NCBI GenBank assembly: GCA_964362645.1
Contig: CAYIFC010000037.1
Location: forward strand, 1-6,086
Reading direction: 5' to 3'
Length of the DNA stretch: 6,086 nt
DNA from: CAYIFC01 sp964362645
GTDB taxonomy: Bacteria > Patescibacteriota > Minisyncoccia > Phycocordibacterales > JACOZG01
Below the pieces are notes generated by a model. The model was not told the origin of the DNA, searched no databases, and saw only the letters and a program-made list of their open reading frames with translations. Position numbers and translations under genes: made by a program. Shown in pieces: positions 5,272-6,086 of the stretch; position 1 is the first letter of the stretch, and each line of letters begins with the position of its first letter.

Positions 5272-6086
5272 TTACGGCCAGGTGGGGGAGGCGGGGTTGA
5301 GACCACCGTTGAGATAGTCGGTTTTTATACTTTGGTAATTAGGTTTGAAGCTATCCCTCCAAGCGTTGTAATCACCGCCATTGATGGTGCGCCGTTGCGC
5401 GCCGCGGAGTTTGGCCATGGTCGCGTGCATCTGATCCTGAGTTAGGGTGGAAACATTGTCGGTACTTAATTTATGCGAGCCCCAAGTTTGAGCGATACCG
5501 TAACCCGAAGACCAGAAGCGTAAATAGGGATCACTAACACTATGGACCGTCGCAAAGTAGCCAGTTTCGCCCGCTAAGTTGTAATTGACATAGGCATTAA
5601 CATAAACGCCTTGGACTCCGTTAGTTCGCGTGGTTCGATCGTTAATGCCCGTGCCAATTGTTTCCCAGGAATTATGATGGTAAATAATCCCATTTTCGCC
5701 GATATCTTTTCGCACTTGCTTGGCAAAGTCGTAATCTTGGGTAAAAGTGCCGGCATCCATGCCATCAAAGAACCAACCGTCAAAGTTGTATTTACTCTGA
5801 AAATCTCTCATCCACTCGAGGGTTTTGCTGACTGGTTGCTCTTTCCACCACTGTTTGTCCCCCGGCTCGTACATATAAGGGATAACTTTAAAACCTTTTC
5901 TGTGGGCGGTATCAATCAAATTTACAACTGCTTCTAGGTTTTCATCTTTAAAGGCGTATCCAAGCTGGCCAGTATCAGGGTCGAGGATCCGGGGGTAACT
6001 ATTGTCGGGTAGATTGTAGGGGGCATACATGCTGTCGTAGAGTTCATCGCAAATAAGATTCAAAAGAATCTTCGCGAACTGGAGGG
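5272..6086 (-). CDS. Probable TIM-barrel glycoside-hydrolase-like protein, 5' end outside window
   Basis: The reading frame is open from the right edge of the window to the stop at 5272-5274, 271 codons including the segment before the TTG at 6061-6063. That TTG is probably internal, because the frame continues upstream as LQFAKILL. Counting from it, barrel-type strand segments follow in order: FKVIPYMYEP (58-67), FDGWFFDGMD (94-103), GIIYHHN (125-131) and GVYVNAYVN (152-160). The acidic residues at the strand ends (D100, D103) are candidates for a catalytic nucleophile, as in alpha-galactosidase-type barrels. E166 in AGETGYF is another candidate acid. Aromatic residues are frequent (WW at 72-73, LRFWSSGYG, AQTWG), as in carbohydrate clefts. 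A signal peptide cannot be judged. The family is not recognised, so the enzyme class is inference. The gene converges on the ATPase unit, with a 36-base AT-rich gap and no clear terminator hairpin. Confidence 0.7.
   Translation of the reverse strand, partial: LQFAKILLNLICDELYDSMYAPYNLPDNSYPRILDPDTGQLGYAFKDENLEAVVNLIDTAHRKGFKVIPYMYEPGDKQWWKEQPVSKTLEWMRDFQSKYNFDGWFFDGMDAGTFTQDYDFAKQVRKDIGENGIIYHHNSWETIGTGINDRTTRTNGVQGVYVNAYVNYNLAGETGYFATVHSVSDPYLRFWSSGYGIAQTWGSHKLSTDNVSTLTQDQMHATMAKLRGAQRRTINGGDYNAWRDSFKPNYQSIKTDYLNGGLNPASPTWP

Noticed and set aside
5611..5937. 108-codon open frame on the plus strand
   Set aside because: It is antisense to the barrel-protein gene, whose minus-strand frame is longer and shows ordered strand motifs. 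No start signal was seen.

Overview
The window looks like a piece of a small-genome bacterium, most likely Candidate Phyla Radiation (Patescibacteria). This is an inference. It rests on the style of the large conjugation-type ATPase, the tight gene packing, the mix of start codons and a start with no leader. No rRNA, tRNA or marker protein is present to fix the taxonomy. TGA works as a real stop at 128-130, which argues against the lineages that read TGA as glycine.

Left part (1-2025, + strand): a DNA-damage-tolerance cassette. The last 42 codons of a LexA/UmuD-type autoprotease overlap by 4 bases (ATGA) a complete Y-family translesion polymerase. This resembles the umuD-umuC layout. Twelve bases after the polymerase comes an unrecognised protein of about 190-220 residues, whose C-terminal half weakly resembles a PD-(D/E)XK nuclease core.

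Middle (2028-2358): a compact, self-contained transcription unit. A strong promoter (TTGACT, 16-base spacer, extended -10 TGC-TATAGT) drives a 74-75 residue zinc-ribbon-like protein with a TTG start. A textbook Rho-independent terminator closes it.

Right of that (2372-5235): a perfect TATAAT stands 6 bases before a GTG start codon that directly follows an in-frame TAA. This predicts a leaderless mRNA for a 918-residue ATPase of the VirD4/TraD/VirB4 (HerA-FtsK) type. Five bases after its stop is a 29-codon ORF whose start echoes the N-terminus of the ATPase.

Right edge (5272-6086, - strand): the C-terminal part of a probable TIM-barrel, glycoside-hydrolase-like protein. It converges on the ATPase unit and its N-terminus lies outside the window.

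The damage-tolerance genes probably act together as one operon. The zinc-ribbon gene, the ATPase unit and the barrel protein look like independently controlled units. No CRISPR array, insertion sequence, tRNA or rRNA was seen. There is no gene-free stretch longer than about 75 bases.
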